Assembly: GCA_003023745.1 (NCBI GenBank)
Contig: PXYV01000008.1
Coordinates: forward strand, 1-64,000
DNA from: Sulfobacillus acidophilus
GTDB lineage: Bacteria; Bacillota; Sulfobacillia; Sulfobacillales; Sulfobacillaceae
Length of the DNA: 64,000 bases
Direction of reading: 5' to 3'
Shown here: in pieces, positions 30,799-40,580 of the stretch
How positions within the stretch are numbered: the stretch's first letter is position 1
Layout of the letters: every line of letters starts with the position of its first letter
Program-made: the position numbers and the translations under genes
Notes under the pieces: model-generated
What the model saw: the letters and a program-made list of their open reading frames with translations, nothing else
What the model was told of the DNA's origin: nothing
The model's database searches: none

Positions 30799-31446
30799 CT
30801 GGCACCAGAACAACAGCCGGACGCGTGGGCTATTCTCGGGATTGCGCCCACGCGCGATTCCCGGCGCATTCGTCAAGCCTATTTAACATTAGCCAGGCAG
30901 CATCATCCCGACCAATTCCGAGTCGACCCAGCCCGCTATCGCGTCCAGGAAGAACGCATGAAAGCCATCAACGAGGCGTACCACTGGGCGCTCGCACACC
31001 CCCCCGAGGCCCAAGCCGGGGAGGCCCAATCTTCGGGCGATCTGGTCCGTTGCGCCGTGCATCAACGCCCCTGCACCCGAATTTGCCGACGCTGTCGCAA
31101 GCCCATTTGCTGGGCCTGCCCGGGATTTCGTCAATCGCTTTGCATGCGTCATTACCGCCTGGCGCAGTCGCACCAGGCGCGAAGGCGGGTAATCCAAGAA
31201 TGGGGACCGCTCATGATCCTGATCGCCACGCTCCGGCTCTTGGCGTGGAGCAGTGTTGAGATGACGGTCGCGGTTTCGATCTATCTCGCCGCCTTAGGAT
31301 TTCGGTTGCTCCTAACGCGTCATTGGTTTGGGTGCTTGACGTTGCTCCTTCTGCCCTACAGTCTAGTCATGGCAGGCGTGTGGAGCCTCGTGGAGAGCAT
31401 CCGAGACTGGCAGGCAGCCAGTAGCCTAAGAAAGGCAAGGCCCTAG
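30799..31446 (+). CDS. J-domain protein with cysteine/histidine cluster (B-box-like) and TM helices; probable CTG start
   Basis: (CTG)APEQQPDAWAILGIAPTRDSRRIRQAYLTLARQHHPDQF...CAVHQRPCTRICRRCRKPICWACPGFRQSLCMRHYR; upstream GAGGAGG and in-frame stop TGA at 30778-30780. Confidence 0.75.
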   Translation: MAPEQQPDAWAILGIAPTRDSRRIRQAYLTLARQHHPDQFRVDPARYRVQEERMKAINEAYHWALAHPPEAQAGEAQSSGDLVRCAVHQRPCTRICRRCRKPICWACPGFRQSLCMRHYRLAQSHQARRRVIQEWGPLMILIATLRLLAWSSVEMTVAVSIYLAALGFRLLLTRHWFGCLTLLLLPYSLVMAGVWSLVESIRDWQAASSLRKARP

Positions 31447-31461
31447 CAAAGTTCACACGGT

Positions 31462-32289
31462 TTAGGCGAAAGGAAATTCTTGGTAGAGCAACACGGCATA
31501 CGTTGCCAAAAAGGCCGGCAATACCATCCCCAACGCCAATACGCTGATAATCGTCCCGATGATGGGAATCAACTCGGCAATAAGCGTCATGACTAAAATG
31601 CCCGCGAGCAACAGTCCCATTAACAGCACAATATGGCCGAATAGCCGACCCATGTGGCTCGTGCTCCAGCGCAAAGCCGGAATCCATCCATGCATCGGTG
31701 TCTCTTCTAAAGAAAAAGTAAACCCAAACCAGTATAAAAGTGTCCCAATCATCCACAACACCCCAACAATCACGATGATAACCGCCAATATGCCAAGTGC
31801 TGTGCTTTGCCCATCTAGCGCCGACAGTCCTATGACAACGCCGGCCAGCACTGCCATAACAATCACCGCATAGGCGATCGCTAACAATATTTGTCCCAAG
31901 GCCCGCCAAAAGTTAACGTATCCAAATCGAAAAAACGCAAGAAATCCGGTGAACTGGGGCCGCTCCCGAATTGCGGCGGCGATGCCGCCGTACAATCCAC
32001 CGACAACATACGGCAGGATGATGATCAAAAACGTCACATAGACTAGCACTAGTTTAATCCATAGCGCAGACGATAGATGCGGCAACGTCGTCACACTTCC
32101 CGGATGCGTAACCATATCGGTCAGGCTCTTAGGCAGGGCTGGGCCCAAACGGCTTGCCACCAGATATTGGTATAATGTGATGACTAACGTATACCAAAAA
32201 GCGAGGGTCAAAAATCCTCCTCCCCGATTGCGCGCCCATAACTCCCGCCAAGAATCTCGAATCAGACCCATCGACCATACCATCTCCAA
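31462..32289 (-). CDS. Multi-pass membrane protein (DUF975/DUF4013-like)
   Basis: Several hydrophobic helices; IAAAIRERPQFTGFLAFF. Confidence 0.5.
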   Translation of the reverse strand: MEMVWSMGLIRDSWRELWARNRGGGFLTLAFWYTLVITLYQYLVASRLGPALPKSLTDMVTHPGSVTTLPHLSSALWIKLVLVYVTFLIIILPYVVGGLYGGIAAAIRERPQFTGFLAFFRFGYVNFWRALGQILLAIAYAVIVMAVLAGVVIGLSALDGQSTALGILAVIIVIVGVLWMIGTLLYWFGFTFSLEETPMHGWIPALRWSTSHMGRLFGHIVLLMGLLLAGILVMTLIAELIPIIGTIISVLALGMVLPAFLATYAVLLYQEFPFA

Positions 32290-32553
32290 TTTGTCTGGCT
32301 CTTACACATGTTGTGCAGGTAGTATCATCATAACGGTTTCATACCCTACCTCACAACGCCGTAGACGCACGTGCCCGTATCCTCCGCCATGATTGAACCG
32401 CACCGCCACAAACATACGTCTTTACTTTCGGGTCGTCGTGATTTAATTTAAATCTAGCCTTTTGTCATTTCCATCATTATTTGCCAGTTGCCGAAGCATT
32501 GGGGTTGAACCATCGTCGAGGGCGAACGAAGGTGAGAAGGGACGAGAAATCTG

Positions 32554-32934
32554 GTGGCCACGGTATTAGTGATCGACGATGAGTGGGGTATCCGCGATAT
32601 TGTGAAACTGGCACTCGGTCAAATTGGCGTCGACGTAATCGAGGCCGACTCAGCACAAGTCGCCTTGGAAATTTTGAGTCGGAGCGAGCTCGATGTCGTC
32701 ATTACCGACATTCGTCTGCCCGATATGAATGGTTTGGACTTAGCCCGCAACATTCGTCAGTCGTATCCCGCTTTGCCAACGATATTTATGTCGGCCGCAA
32801 CCTCGGGCCTCTTTCTGGCGTCTTCCCAACCCGAACAAATTTGGCTGGAAAAGCCTTTTAAGATCCAAGATTTGCAGACTGTCGTACAAGAGGTCCTCGA
32901 TTGGACGCGACACGCGGCCGAGCCGATGTCCTAA
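32554..32934 (+). CDS. Response regulator receiver domain protein (Spo0F-like)
   Basis: VLVIDDEWGIRDIV; VVITDIRLPDMNGLDL; MSAATS; EKPFKI. Confidence 0.9.
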   Translation: MATVLVIDDEWGIRDIVKLALGQIGVDVIEADSAQVALEILSRSELDVVITDIRLPDMNGLDLARNIRQSYPALPTIFMSAATSGLFLASSQPEQIWLEKPFKIQDLQTVVQEVLDWTRHAAEPMS

Positions 32935-33011
32935 CTGGTTACCTCATCGGTGGTGCGCCGAGGTGGGTGGCGATTCCGGCGGGATTGTCAGTAGATGACA
33001 GGGGGTCAATC

Positions 33012-34049
33012 ATGCTCGTCGACTTATTTTGTGTCCAACCTTATATGCGGCCTCACGACTATTACACCCCCGAGGCCTTTCAGCATCGCGTGGCCCGGTA
33101 TTTCAGCCAGGCCGACGCCATGCGTCAGACGCATCGTCCCGCTCTCATTGTTTTCCCCGAGGATATTGCCACATTTCTCCTGATGGCTGGCCATCAAGAC
33201 ACTTTGGCCGGCACGCACACGATGGATGCCGCATTTCGAGCCATCGGCCAAAAAAAGTTTTTGGCGCTTCTCGGCACCATGGGACGATTTCAAACATTGA
33301 GTATGCGCCGAGCCTTTTTCACCCTGGGGGCCGCTCAGGTTTGGCGCATTTGGTATACCAGCATGGCCGAGCTGGCGCGCCAATACCACATGACCGTCGT
33401 GGCGGGATCGGCGCTATTGCCGGACAATCGTTGGCCTTACCCCACCCATCAATATCAGCCCAAAAATTCTCGCATTTATAACCTGAGCATCACCATCGAT
33501 CCCAAGGGCGACATCATCTATTACACCCGCAAGGTTAACCTGGTCCCCACGCAAGAAGATCAACTTGATCTCACACCGGGATCACTAACCGACGCACAAA
33601 GAATTGTGTTCTTGCCCACGACCCAAATCCCGCTGGCCACCGCAATCTGTTACGATGGGTTTTGCCGCCCGCATACCGACCAGGAGCCGGATTTCGTGAA
33701 CGTGCTCGAGGCTCTGGACCGTCAGGGAGCAAAGCTCGTAGCACAACCGTCGGCTAACCCCTGGTGGTGGAATGAGCCATGGCCACTCGAGCGCACTGGT
33801 CAAAGCCGACTGCGATCGGTGCAATGGGACGAAGAGGGTTCGCTGGCCGCCCTGCAACAATGCCAAAACATCGAGATCATCGTCAACCCGCAACTGCAGT
33901 TAGAATTTCTTGATCTGCACTTTGACGGCCAAAGTCGCATCCTCGCGCGACACGGCGCGCAAGTGGAGATCTTGGCCGCCAGCGAATTCACGCGCGGACC
34001 TGAAGCGGATACCGTTTTGCATGCGGTGTGGGACTTTTCCACGACCTGA
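33012..34049 (+). CDS. Carbon-nitrogen hydrolase (nitrilase superfamily)
   Basis: E-K-C triad candidates LIVFPED, YYTRKVNLVPTQED, ATAICYDGFCRP. Start set to ATG 33012. Confidence 0.85.
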   Translation: MLVDLFCVQPYMRPHDYYTPEAFQHRVARYFSQADAMRQTHRPALIVFPEDIATFLLMAGHQDTLAGTHTMDAAFRAIGQKKFLALLGTMGRFQTLSMRRAFFTLGAAQVWRIWYTSMAELARQYHMTVVAGSALLPDNRWPYPTHQYQPKNSRIYNLSITIDPKGDIIYYTRKVNLVPTQEDQLDLTPGSLTDAQRIVFLPTTQIPLATAICYDGFCRPHTDQEPDFVNVLEALDRQGAKLVAQPSANPWWWNEPWPLERTGQSRLRSVQWDEEGSLAALQQCQNIEIIVNPQLQLEFLDLHFDGQSRILARHGAQVEILAASEFTRGPEADTVLHAVWDFSTT

Positions 34050-35653
34050 CCGAACAACGCCACGTTATCCCAGAAAGAGAATCTGTTCTCCCCGGATTGC
34101 CAATTAATGCTAGTTATAGTAATATATGCATATTCATCTTTGAATGGGAGGGAGTTGCCACGACCCCTCGTATCGCCGTATCTCAGGGCCCGTATATCCG
34201 CGACCTCGACGCCGCCTTAATTCGCTGTTTCGAACATTTGCGACACGCGGCTAGCCGCGGCGTAGACATTATGGTTTTCCCAGAATGGTTTTTGGGACTC
34301 AACCCCGTAGACGTCCTGCCCAATCGCTACACGGAGCGCATCAGTCGCGTCGCCCGCGAATTGAACGTGATGGTCATTGCCGGTAGCATTCGGGCACTGG
34401 AACCCGATACGGGCAGGAAGCAACAACGCTCCCTGGTCATCGAGTCGGATGGGACGCTAGTGGGATCGCACGCCAAACTACTCTTTCATCCCACTGAACG
34501 TCCTTGGTTTGAGCCCGGTGTCGGCGTTTTTGCTATTGCCAGTCGCTGGGGTCGAATTATTGTGTTGCCCGGCCTCGACGCATTAGACCCCGAGATCTGG
34601 CATAGTGCTCGAGAACTCACACCCGATTTGGTCGTCATGGCTGCTAATCCTCGGACCCTTAGCGAACGCAACGCCGCGCAGGAGCTGACGATTCAACGCA
34701 GCCAAGAAATCGATGGAACAGTGGTTTTGGCTCCACTTTTAGGGCGGTTTTCAGGTTCTTCGTACGTTGGTGGTGCCCTGATTGCCCATCAAGGCCGGAT
34801 GCTAGGCATGGCCGATGACCAGGAAACGGTTCTCATTGGGGGAGATCCTGAGGCCCCCTTAATTCAATTAGGAACCACGGACGCTACCGCGTATTTGCCT
34901 TTAACTCCTCCTCTCGAGGGATCCCTCGATGTGACGCGTTCGATGGGTCCCCAGGCCGAGAGGCGAGTATTGGTCGACTGGGGCATGATGGCGGCCACGG
35001 ACGTCCTCAACGTTGTAGAAGAGTTGTTCCATGTGATAAGAGACAATCCCCGCTGGACGGCGCTGGTGCCAGCCCGGCCAGGTGCCTCCGCACACTTGCG
35101 GCAATGGCTGGACCGCGGAGCGGCTGGCGCATTCGCGTACCCGGGATTGGAACGGCACTTCCCCTGGTCCGATGCAATCCGTCAACTGGGCCGGGAACTG
35201 AGCAAGACGCCCAAACCGCTCTTGGTCCACAGTGGTCCAGGCCCAGCCCCGCTACGATTCGATAGTCCGGCTCTATGGGATGAATTTCTCATGGAATTCC
35301 CGGCGGTTCCCGTGATTTTCCAGTCGATGGGCCAACGCCCGCCTTACATCGAGCAAGCTTTCGTCCTGGCAGAACGTCATCCACAAGTCCAGCTCGAAAC
35401 CTCCCGCGTCCCGATTGGAGCAATCAAAGAGGCGCTTGGCACGGTCGGAGCCGATCGCCTTTTGTTTGGCAGTGGCGGCCTGGCCCAGGACTTTCAGCAG
35501 GAATGGGAAAAGCTGGCGCATCTGGAGTCAGAGATATCACCCGAGCTATTTCAAAAAATTGTTAACCTCAATGCCCGCCACCTCTTCTTTCACGTGCAAG
35601 CACCCGATCGGCGCACACAAAGTAAAGTCAGATCTTTTCGACTGCCCAGCTAA
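34028..35653 (+). CDS. Fusion of nitrilase-like domain (no catalytic Cys) and amidohydrolase_2-like domain (metal ligands missing); start uncertain
   Basis: MVFPEWFLGL, GSHAKLLFHPTERPWFEPG, but RIIVLPGLDALDPEIW at the Cys position; C-terminal LLVHSGPGPAP...GADRLLFGSGGLAQDF...NARHLFF. Confidence 0.75.
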   Translation: MGLFHDLTEQRHVIPERESVLPGLPINASYSNICIFIFEWEGVATTPRIAVSQGPYIRDLDAALIRCFEHLRHAASRGVDIMVFPEWFLGLNPVDVLPNRYTERISRVARELNVMVIAGSIRALEPDTGRKQQRSLVIESDGTLVGSHAKLLFHPTERPWFEPGVGVFAIASRWGRIIVLPGLDALDPEIWHSARELTPDLVVMAANPRTLSERNAAQELTIQRSQEIDGTVVLAPLLGRFSGSSYVGGALIAHQGRMLGMADDQETVLIGGDPEAPLIQLGTTDATAYLPLTPPLEGSLDVTRSMGPQAERRVLVDWGMMAATDVLNVVEELFHVIRDNPRWTALVPARPGASAHLRQWLDRGAAGAFAYPGLERHFPWSDAIRQLGRELSKTPKPLLVHSGPGPAPLRFDSPALWDEFLMEFPAVPVIFQSMGQRPPYIEQAFVLAERHPQVQLETSRVPIGAIKEALGTVGADRLLFGSGGLAQDFQQEWEKLAHLESEISPELFQKIVNLNARHLFFHVQAPDRRTQSKVRSFRLPS

Positions 35654-35745
35654 CCTCCAGGGTCGCCCCGAACCCGGCCGGCGAGAAAATTGCCGCCGCA
35701 CCCATCACCTGCTACAATGGTGTCATCAGGGCTTTAACCCGGAGA

Positions 35746-36510
35746 TTGGTTAGGTCAGCGTCTAGTGGAGTTTGTGCCCTGTCTGGGCGTGGCAAATCCC
35801 TCATTTCTTTGTCGGGCGCACACGAAATACTTCAATCACTTTCTGTTGGTCTTGATCGTACCATTGCAGGATTCCGACCACAGCTAAACGAGCCGAAGGA
35901 GGGTTTTACGTCGAACACTATTGCACCAGCCGACAAAATTCCTGTCGTTGACCTCGGCGGTCGGCGCTTAACCCCTTGCAGTCCGGAAAAAGCTCAACAA
36001 AACGTGCAGGACGGATTGGCGATCTTACGGAATGATGGCGTATTGCAACTGAACTATCGGCCCTTGGCACATCGCCGCATCTACCGTCAGGTACAACAGC
36101 GTGACGGATGGATTTGTGGCTGGTGTCAAGGACCCGGATCGACTCTCGATCATGTAATCCCCATTTGCTGGGGAGGACAAACCATACCGGAAAATTGCGT
36201 GATTGCCTGTCGATCATGCAATCACAGTCGCAACAACGCGTTGCCCTCAACGTTCATTCGCTGGACAGGGCTAAAGCCCAGCCATCCCGTCATCCGCCAT
36301 ATTCTCACCCATGAGTCAGCCATCCTGGACCGTGCCCAACAATCCTTGGCATCCCGCCCGTTATCGTCATGCGTCAGCCGTGAAGAGGCGCAAATTTGGA
36401 TCGCCTTTCACACAAATCCCATCGAGCGAGTCCAACCTACACCGGTGGAAGAACCGCTAACGCGCGTGAAAAACGAGACCCGCGCCTTTAGCGAATACTT
36501 TGTGCCGTAA
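35746..36510 (+). CDS. HNH endonuclease; start uncertain
   Basis: YRQVQQRDGWICGWCQGPGSTLDHVIPICWGGQTIPENCVIACRSCNHSRNNAL. Confidence 0.85.
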   Translation: MVRSASSGVCALSGRGKSLISLSGAHEILQSLSVGLDRTIAGFRPQLNEPKEGFTSNTIAPADKIPVVDLGGRRLTPCSPEKAQQNVQDGLAILRNDGVLQLNYRPLAHRRIYRQVQQRDGWICGWCQGPGSTLDHVIPICWGGQTIPENCVIACRSCNHSRNNALPSTFIRWTGLKPSHPVIRHILTHESAILDRAQQSLASRPLSSCVSREEAQIWIAFHTNPIERVQPTPVEEPLTRVKNETRAFSEYFVP

Positions 36511-36599
36511 ATGTTGCTCGACGGCCTAGATTGTGCCCGGCCTCAGCAAAGTAGACATTGCCCGCGCCCACCCGATCGGCCCATCGTCAGAAAGCGTCT

Positions 36600-38270
36600 T
36601 TACATTTCTTGTGGCTGTTCAATCCCCATTAACTGCAACCCCCGCGTATTCACCGCTAGGACGGCCTCAATCAAGGCTAGGCGCGCTTGACGCAGGGATG
36701 GCTGTGCGTCCAAAATCCGGCCAACGCGATAAAAAGCGTGAAAGGCCGCCGCCAAGGACATTAAATAGCGCGGCAAATGCTGCGGGGCGCGTTCCTTGGC
36801 GACCCTCATCAAGACATCCGGAAAGCGAGCCAACAACATGATCAATTCTCGCTCTTCGGCTAGGGTTAGCAGTCCTAGGTCCAGAGGAACCGGATCGAGT
36901 CCCGACTCGCGCCACTGTCGCAGAATGCTGTGAATCCGGGCGCCGGCATACTGGACGTAATAGACGGGGTTTTCTGACCCCCGCAGCACCGCCAAATTCA
37001 AGTCAAAGTCCATCGGTGTCTGCGGTGCGCGTTCGAGAAAGAAAAAGCGCGTCGGATCGACCCCCGCTTCGGCGATCAGATCCTCCAACGGGACAAAATT
37101 GCCACCGCGCTTAGACATACGGACCAATTCCTGCCCCCGCATCAGCCGCACCAACTGCACGATCATGATTTCTAACCGGTCGGGCGGATACCCTAATGCC
37201 TGCACAACGGCTCGCATGCGGCTGACATAGCCGTGGTGGTCCGGGCCCAAAAGGTCAATCACGTAATCAAAGCCACGGTCAAACTTCCCCGCGTGGTAGG
37301 CGGCATCAGGGACAAAGTAGGTAAATGTTCCGTCCGACTTAATCATGACGCGATCTTTGTCATCTCCAAAGCGCGTCGATTGAAACCAAGTCGCACCATC
37401 TTGTTCCAGGACGCAGCCACGTTCAGCCAGGCGATCAATAATCGCTTGCGGTCCACCGGATTCTCTAAGCTTCCGTTCGGAAAACCAACTGTCAAAGACC
37501 ACCCCGAAGCGTTTCAGCACTTGCTCATGACTTTGGCGGATTCGTTCCGCCGCCCAGACGCCCAAATCCGGCCAATCGCTTTCGCCCAGGCGCGACGCCT
37601 CCAGGCCGGGATGCTCATCGCGATAGACGGCCGCTAACCCCTTCACATAGTCGCCCGGATACACGTTGTCCGGCCATGTGGATTCCACATCCTCGCCGTC
37701 CAATTCCAACAGCCTGAGCGCGAGCGCATGGCCCAGCGTGGCGATTTGATTACCGGCGTCATTGACATAAAATTCCCGGGTCACGCGATAACCAGATGCT
37801 TGCATGACACGCGCCAAGGTATCTCCGACGGCCGCGGCTCGCCCACTCACCACCACCATCGGACCTGTCGGATTAGCGGAAACATATTCTAGTAAAACCC
37901 GTTGACCGTGACCGACGTTGGTATTGCCATATTCCGCCGGATTATTGGAGATCTGGTCAATGACTAAGGCCATCCAGGGCGTATCCAGCGTAAAATTGAG
38001 GAAGCCCGGACCGGCAATCTCGTAGGAGGCGACAGCCGGCACCTTGGACCACTCGGATTCCAGTTCTTGCAAAAGCTCGTGTGGGGAGCGTCGCATGCGA
38101 CCGGCCACCTTCAGCGCAAAGCTGGTCGCCAGGTCTCCATGTCCGGGCTCCGTCGGCACTTCAACCTGAACCAAAGGCACAAGTTCTTCGTAGCCCTGAC
38201 GCGCCAAAAATTCCTCAATGACGGCGGCAATTGCCTGGCGCGCCTCCTCCATCCTCGACCACGCTGACAT
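36600..38270 (-). CDS. argS: Arginine-tRNA ligase
   Basis: HGDLATSFALKVAGRMRRSP; YVSANPTGPMVVVSGRAAAVGDTLARVM; LVRMSKRGGNFVPLEDLI; C-terminal anticodon-binding domain. Start set to 38270. Confidence 0.93.
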   Translation of the reverse strand: MSAWSRMEEARQAIAAVIEEFLARQGYEELVPLVQVEVPTEPGHGDLATSFALKVAGRMRRSPHELLQELESEWSKVPAVASYEIAGPGFLNFTLDTPWMALVIDQISNNPAEYGNTNVGHGQRVLLEYVSANPTGPMVVVSGRAAAVGDTLARVMQASGYRVTREFYVNDAGNQIATLGHALALRLLELDGEDVESTWPDNVYPGDYVKGLAAVYRDEHPGLEASRLGESDWPDLGVWAAERIRQSHEQVLKRFGVVFDSWFSERKLRESGGPQAIIDRLAERGCVLEQDGATWFQSTRFGDDKDRVMIKSDGTFTYFVPDAAYHAGKFDRGFDYVIDLLGPDHHGYVSRMRAVVQALGYPPDRLEIMIVQLVRLMRGQELVRMSKRGGNFVPLEDLIAEAGVDPTRFFFLERAPQTPMDFDLNLAVLRGSENPVYYVQYAGARIHSILRQWRESGLDPVPLDLGLLTLAEERELIMLLARFPDVLMRVAKERAPQHLPRYLMSLAAAFHAFYRVGRILDAQPSLRQARLALIEAVLAVNTRGLQLMGIEQPQEM

Positions 38271-38280
38271 TGCGCACCTC

Positions 38281-39138
38281 CTAACGATAAATTGACAACA
38301 GCGCTTGCCGCACAATCTTCGCAGCCAATATCGCCGATCGCTGCGACATGTCGGGAACGGGCATTGTTTCCACCACATCCAATCCCACGACATCTAATTG
38401 AGACAACAGGGTAATGGCCTCGAAAATCTCCGCCGATGATACCCCTCCCGGTTCGGGTGTGCCGGTGCCCGGCATAAACGCCGGATCCATCACATCGACA
38501 TCGATGGTGACATAGACTGGTCGATCTTTTAACTCATTTAATGTTTGGGAAAGCGGCTTCAACACCTCGTGCGGGTAAAAGTGCGCATGCGAGCGGGCGT
38601 ACTGCACCTCCTCGCGCGTGGCCGAGCGAATCCCGTATTGATACAGATGGCCCGGCATCAAACATTCGCAGACGCGCCGCAAAACGGTCGCATGAGACAA
38701 CCGCTCCCCAAGATAGGCGTCGCGCAAATCCGCGTGCGCGTCCCAATGAATCACCGTCAAATCCGGGATTTGACGCGCCAGCGCCTGCACCAATGGCAAA
38801 GTGACGAGATGCTCACCTCCGCAGGCGACAAAACGACGCTGCTCAGAACAGATTTCGGCAGCCGTCGCCTCAATCCGGTGCAAGCTTTCTGCCACGTTGC
38901 CAAACGGCAGATCAAGATCGCCAGCATCCATTACCTCAAGGTCTTCCAAGTCCCGGTCTAATGCCAACGAATACGTTTCCAAGGCATAAGAGGCTTCCCG
39001 CACGCGCGCCGGCGCAAATCGAGACCCCGGTTGAAACGATGCTGTGAAATCCATCGGAATGCCGAAGTACACCCAACGGGCCGTGTCCCAGTCGGCGTTC
39101 AACCCTAAAAAGCGATCCGTGCGCGTTAGCCATCGCAT
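38281..39138 (-). CDS. speB: Agmatinase/ureohydrolase
   Basis: GGEHLVTLPLV; VIHWDAHADLRD; VTIDVDVMDPAFMPGTGTPEPGG. Confidence 0.93.
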   Translation of the reverse strand: MRWLTRTDRFLGLNADWDTARWVYFGIPMDFTASFQPGSRFAPARVREASYALETYSLALDRDLEDLEVMDAGDLDLPFGNVAESLHRIEATAAEICSEQRRFVACGGEHLVTLPLVQALARQIPDLTVIHWDAHADLRDAYLGERLSHATVLRRVCECLMPGHLYQYGIRSATREEVQYARSHAHFYPHEVLKPLSQTLNELKDRPVYVTIDVDVMDPAFMPGTGTPEPGGVSSAEIFEAITLLSQLDVVGLDVVETMPVPDMSQRSAILAAKIVRQALLSIYR

Positions 39139-40001
39139 GTCATGAACTCCTCAACAAAGCGCGGCAACACAAACGCCGCCGATTGAATGTGAGGCGTCCA
39201 GTATCGCGTGGCAATCTTTGTCGTCAGATAACGCGCATGGGGCTCGGGCAGATGCTGCGACGCCATTAAAAAGCTCCATAGGCCGCTGGGATAGGTGGGG
39301 ATGGCGGCCAAATAAAGACGCACGTGAGAAAATGCCGTGCGCATACCATTAGCCATCTGCTTGATGAGCGCTTGATGCAAGTAAGGGGATTCTGACTGCG
39401 CCACCAAAATCCCTCCTGGCGCCAGCGCCTCTGCAATGGATTGATAAAAATCGGGCGAAAATAGACCGGTTGCCGGTCCGACTGGATCCGTCGAGTCCAC
39501 AATAATGAGGTCATAGTCGCGCGCTTGCCGCACCCACTCAATGCCGTCAGCGAGATGCACCTGAGCTCGGGGATCGTCCAGCGCACAGGAGATCTCGGGG
39601 AAAAATTGCCGTGCCGCGCTGACGACCCGGCCGTCAATCTCCACCAAATGGGCTTCCTGAACCGATGCGTGCTTCAAGATTTCACGGATTGAACCCCCGT
39701 CGCCTCCCCCAATGACAGCCACCTTTTTGGGGGCAGCCATCATAAATAAGGGAACGTGCGTAATCATCTCGTGATAGACAAATTCGTCGCCTTGGGTGGT
39801 CTGAACCGCTCCATCCAAAGCTAACAGCCGTCCGTACGTCTCGGTGCGCACCACCAGAACATCTTGAAACGGACTTTTTTCGTGCAACAAAATCTCATCT
39901 ATCCTAAAGCCCAGATTCAGTGAATCGGTTTGATACTCGGTAAACCAGCTTTGTGGGTTGTGCCGCGCTAGTACCACAACGCCACCCCCGCAAAGGCGCA
40001 T
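39126..40001 (-). CDS. speE: Polyamine aminopropyltransferase (spermidine synthase)
   Basis: ALDGAVQTTQGDEFVYHEMITHVPL; VIGGGDGGSIREILKH; DLIIVDSTDPVGPA. Confidence 0.94.
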   Translation of the reverse strand: MRLCGGGVVVLARHNPQSWFTEYQTDSLNLGFRIDEILLHEKSPFQDVLVVRTETYGRLLALDGAVQTTQGDEFVYHEMITHVPLFMMAAPKKVAVIGGGDGGSIREILKHASVQEAHLVEIDGRVVSAARQFFPEISCALDDPRAQVHLADGIEWVRQARDYDLIIVDSTDPVGPATGLFSPDFYQSIAEALAPGGILVAQSESPYLHQALIKQMANGMRTAFSHVRLYLAAIPTYPSGLWSFLMASQHLPEPHARYLTTKIATRYWTPHIQSAAFVLPRFVEEFMTCDG

Positions 40002-40429
40002 CCAATCGATTGCACCCGATGCTCAACCGCTCGCACAATAATCCGCGCTGGTTGACGTTCCCGCTGCCTTAAGGCATTTCTCGCCATCGTTTCAACCGTG
40101 TGCGCGGCTTCTTCGCGTGAACAACGGCCCGAAAACTCCATAATCACACCACACTCATCGTCAGCACCCAGCCCCACCGCCACTGCGGCCGCAATCACCA
40201 GGCCTGGCTCATCGGCACTGATGCTGCCGTAAGCCGTCGGCACCAGACTACCCGGTGCCACTTCCAAAATGGCCACTTCTTGTGCTTTGGGAGGCAGAAT
40301 CGAACTAACCCGCAACAAGTTGAGATTACCAATGCCCGCGACCAACAGCGCATTGTCAAAGGCGTTTAAATGACTAGGCCCCTCGGCCGATCCGGCCACG
40401 ACCGTAAATTTGCTCGGAGTCGGTAACAC
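39968..40429 (-). CDS. pdaD: Pyruvoyl-dependent arginine decarboxylase
   Basis: GIGNLNLLRVSSILPPKA (Ser-Ser self-cleavage site); GSLVPTAYGSISAD. Confidence 0.92.
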   Translation of the reverse strand: MLPTPSKFTVVAGSAEGPSHLNAFDNALLVAGIGNLNLLRVSSILPPKAQEVAILEVAPGSLVPTAYGSISADEPGLVIAAAVAVGLGADDECGVIMEFSGRCSREEAAHTVETMARNALRQRERQPARIIVRAVEHRVQSIGCAFAGVALWY

Positions 40430-40580
40430 AACGCGCCTCCCTCGAATCCAGGTTTTTGTGGGGAGGGTTTCCCCACATCTTGGCTATTATAGCAAACACG
40501 CCCCCAAACACCACAAAATCCATCGCAAACGACCGATAAGGCGGGAGGGTGAACGCCATACTATCGTCAAAGGAGGCGCG

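Noticed and set aside
30753-31259. 168-aa plus-strand ORF with an ATG
   Set aside because: Different frame from the J-domain reading frame, which has a clear HPD motif; no homology recognised.
37375-37388. CGATTGAAACC resembling a CRISPR repeat end
   Set aside because: Inside argS coding sequence, with no adjoining stem or repeated unit.
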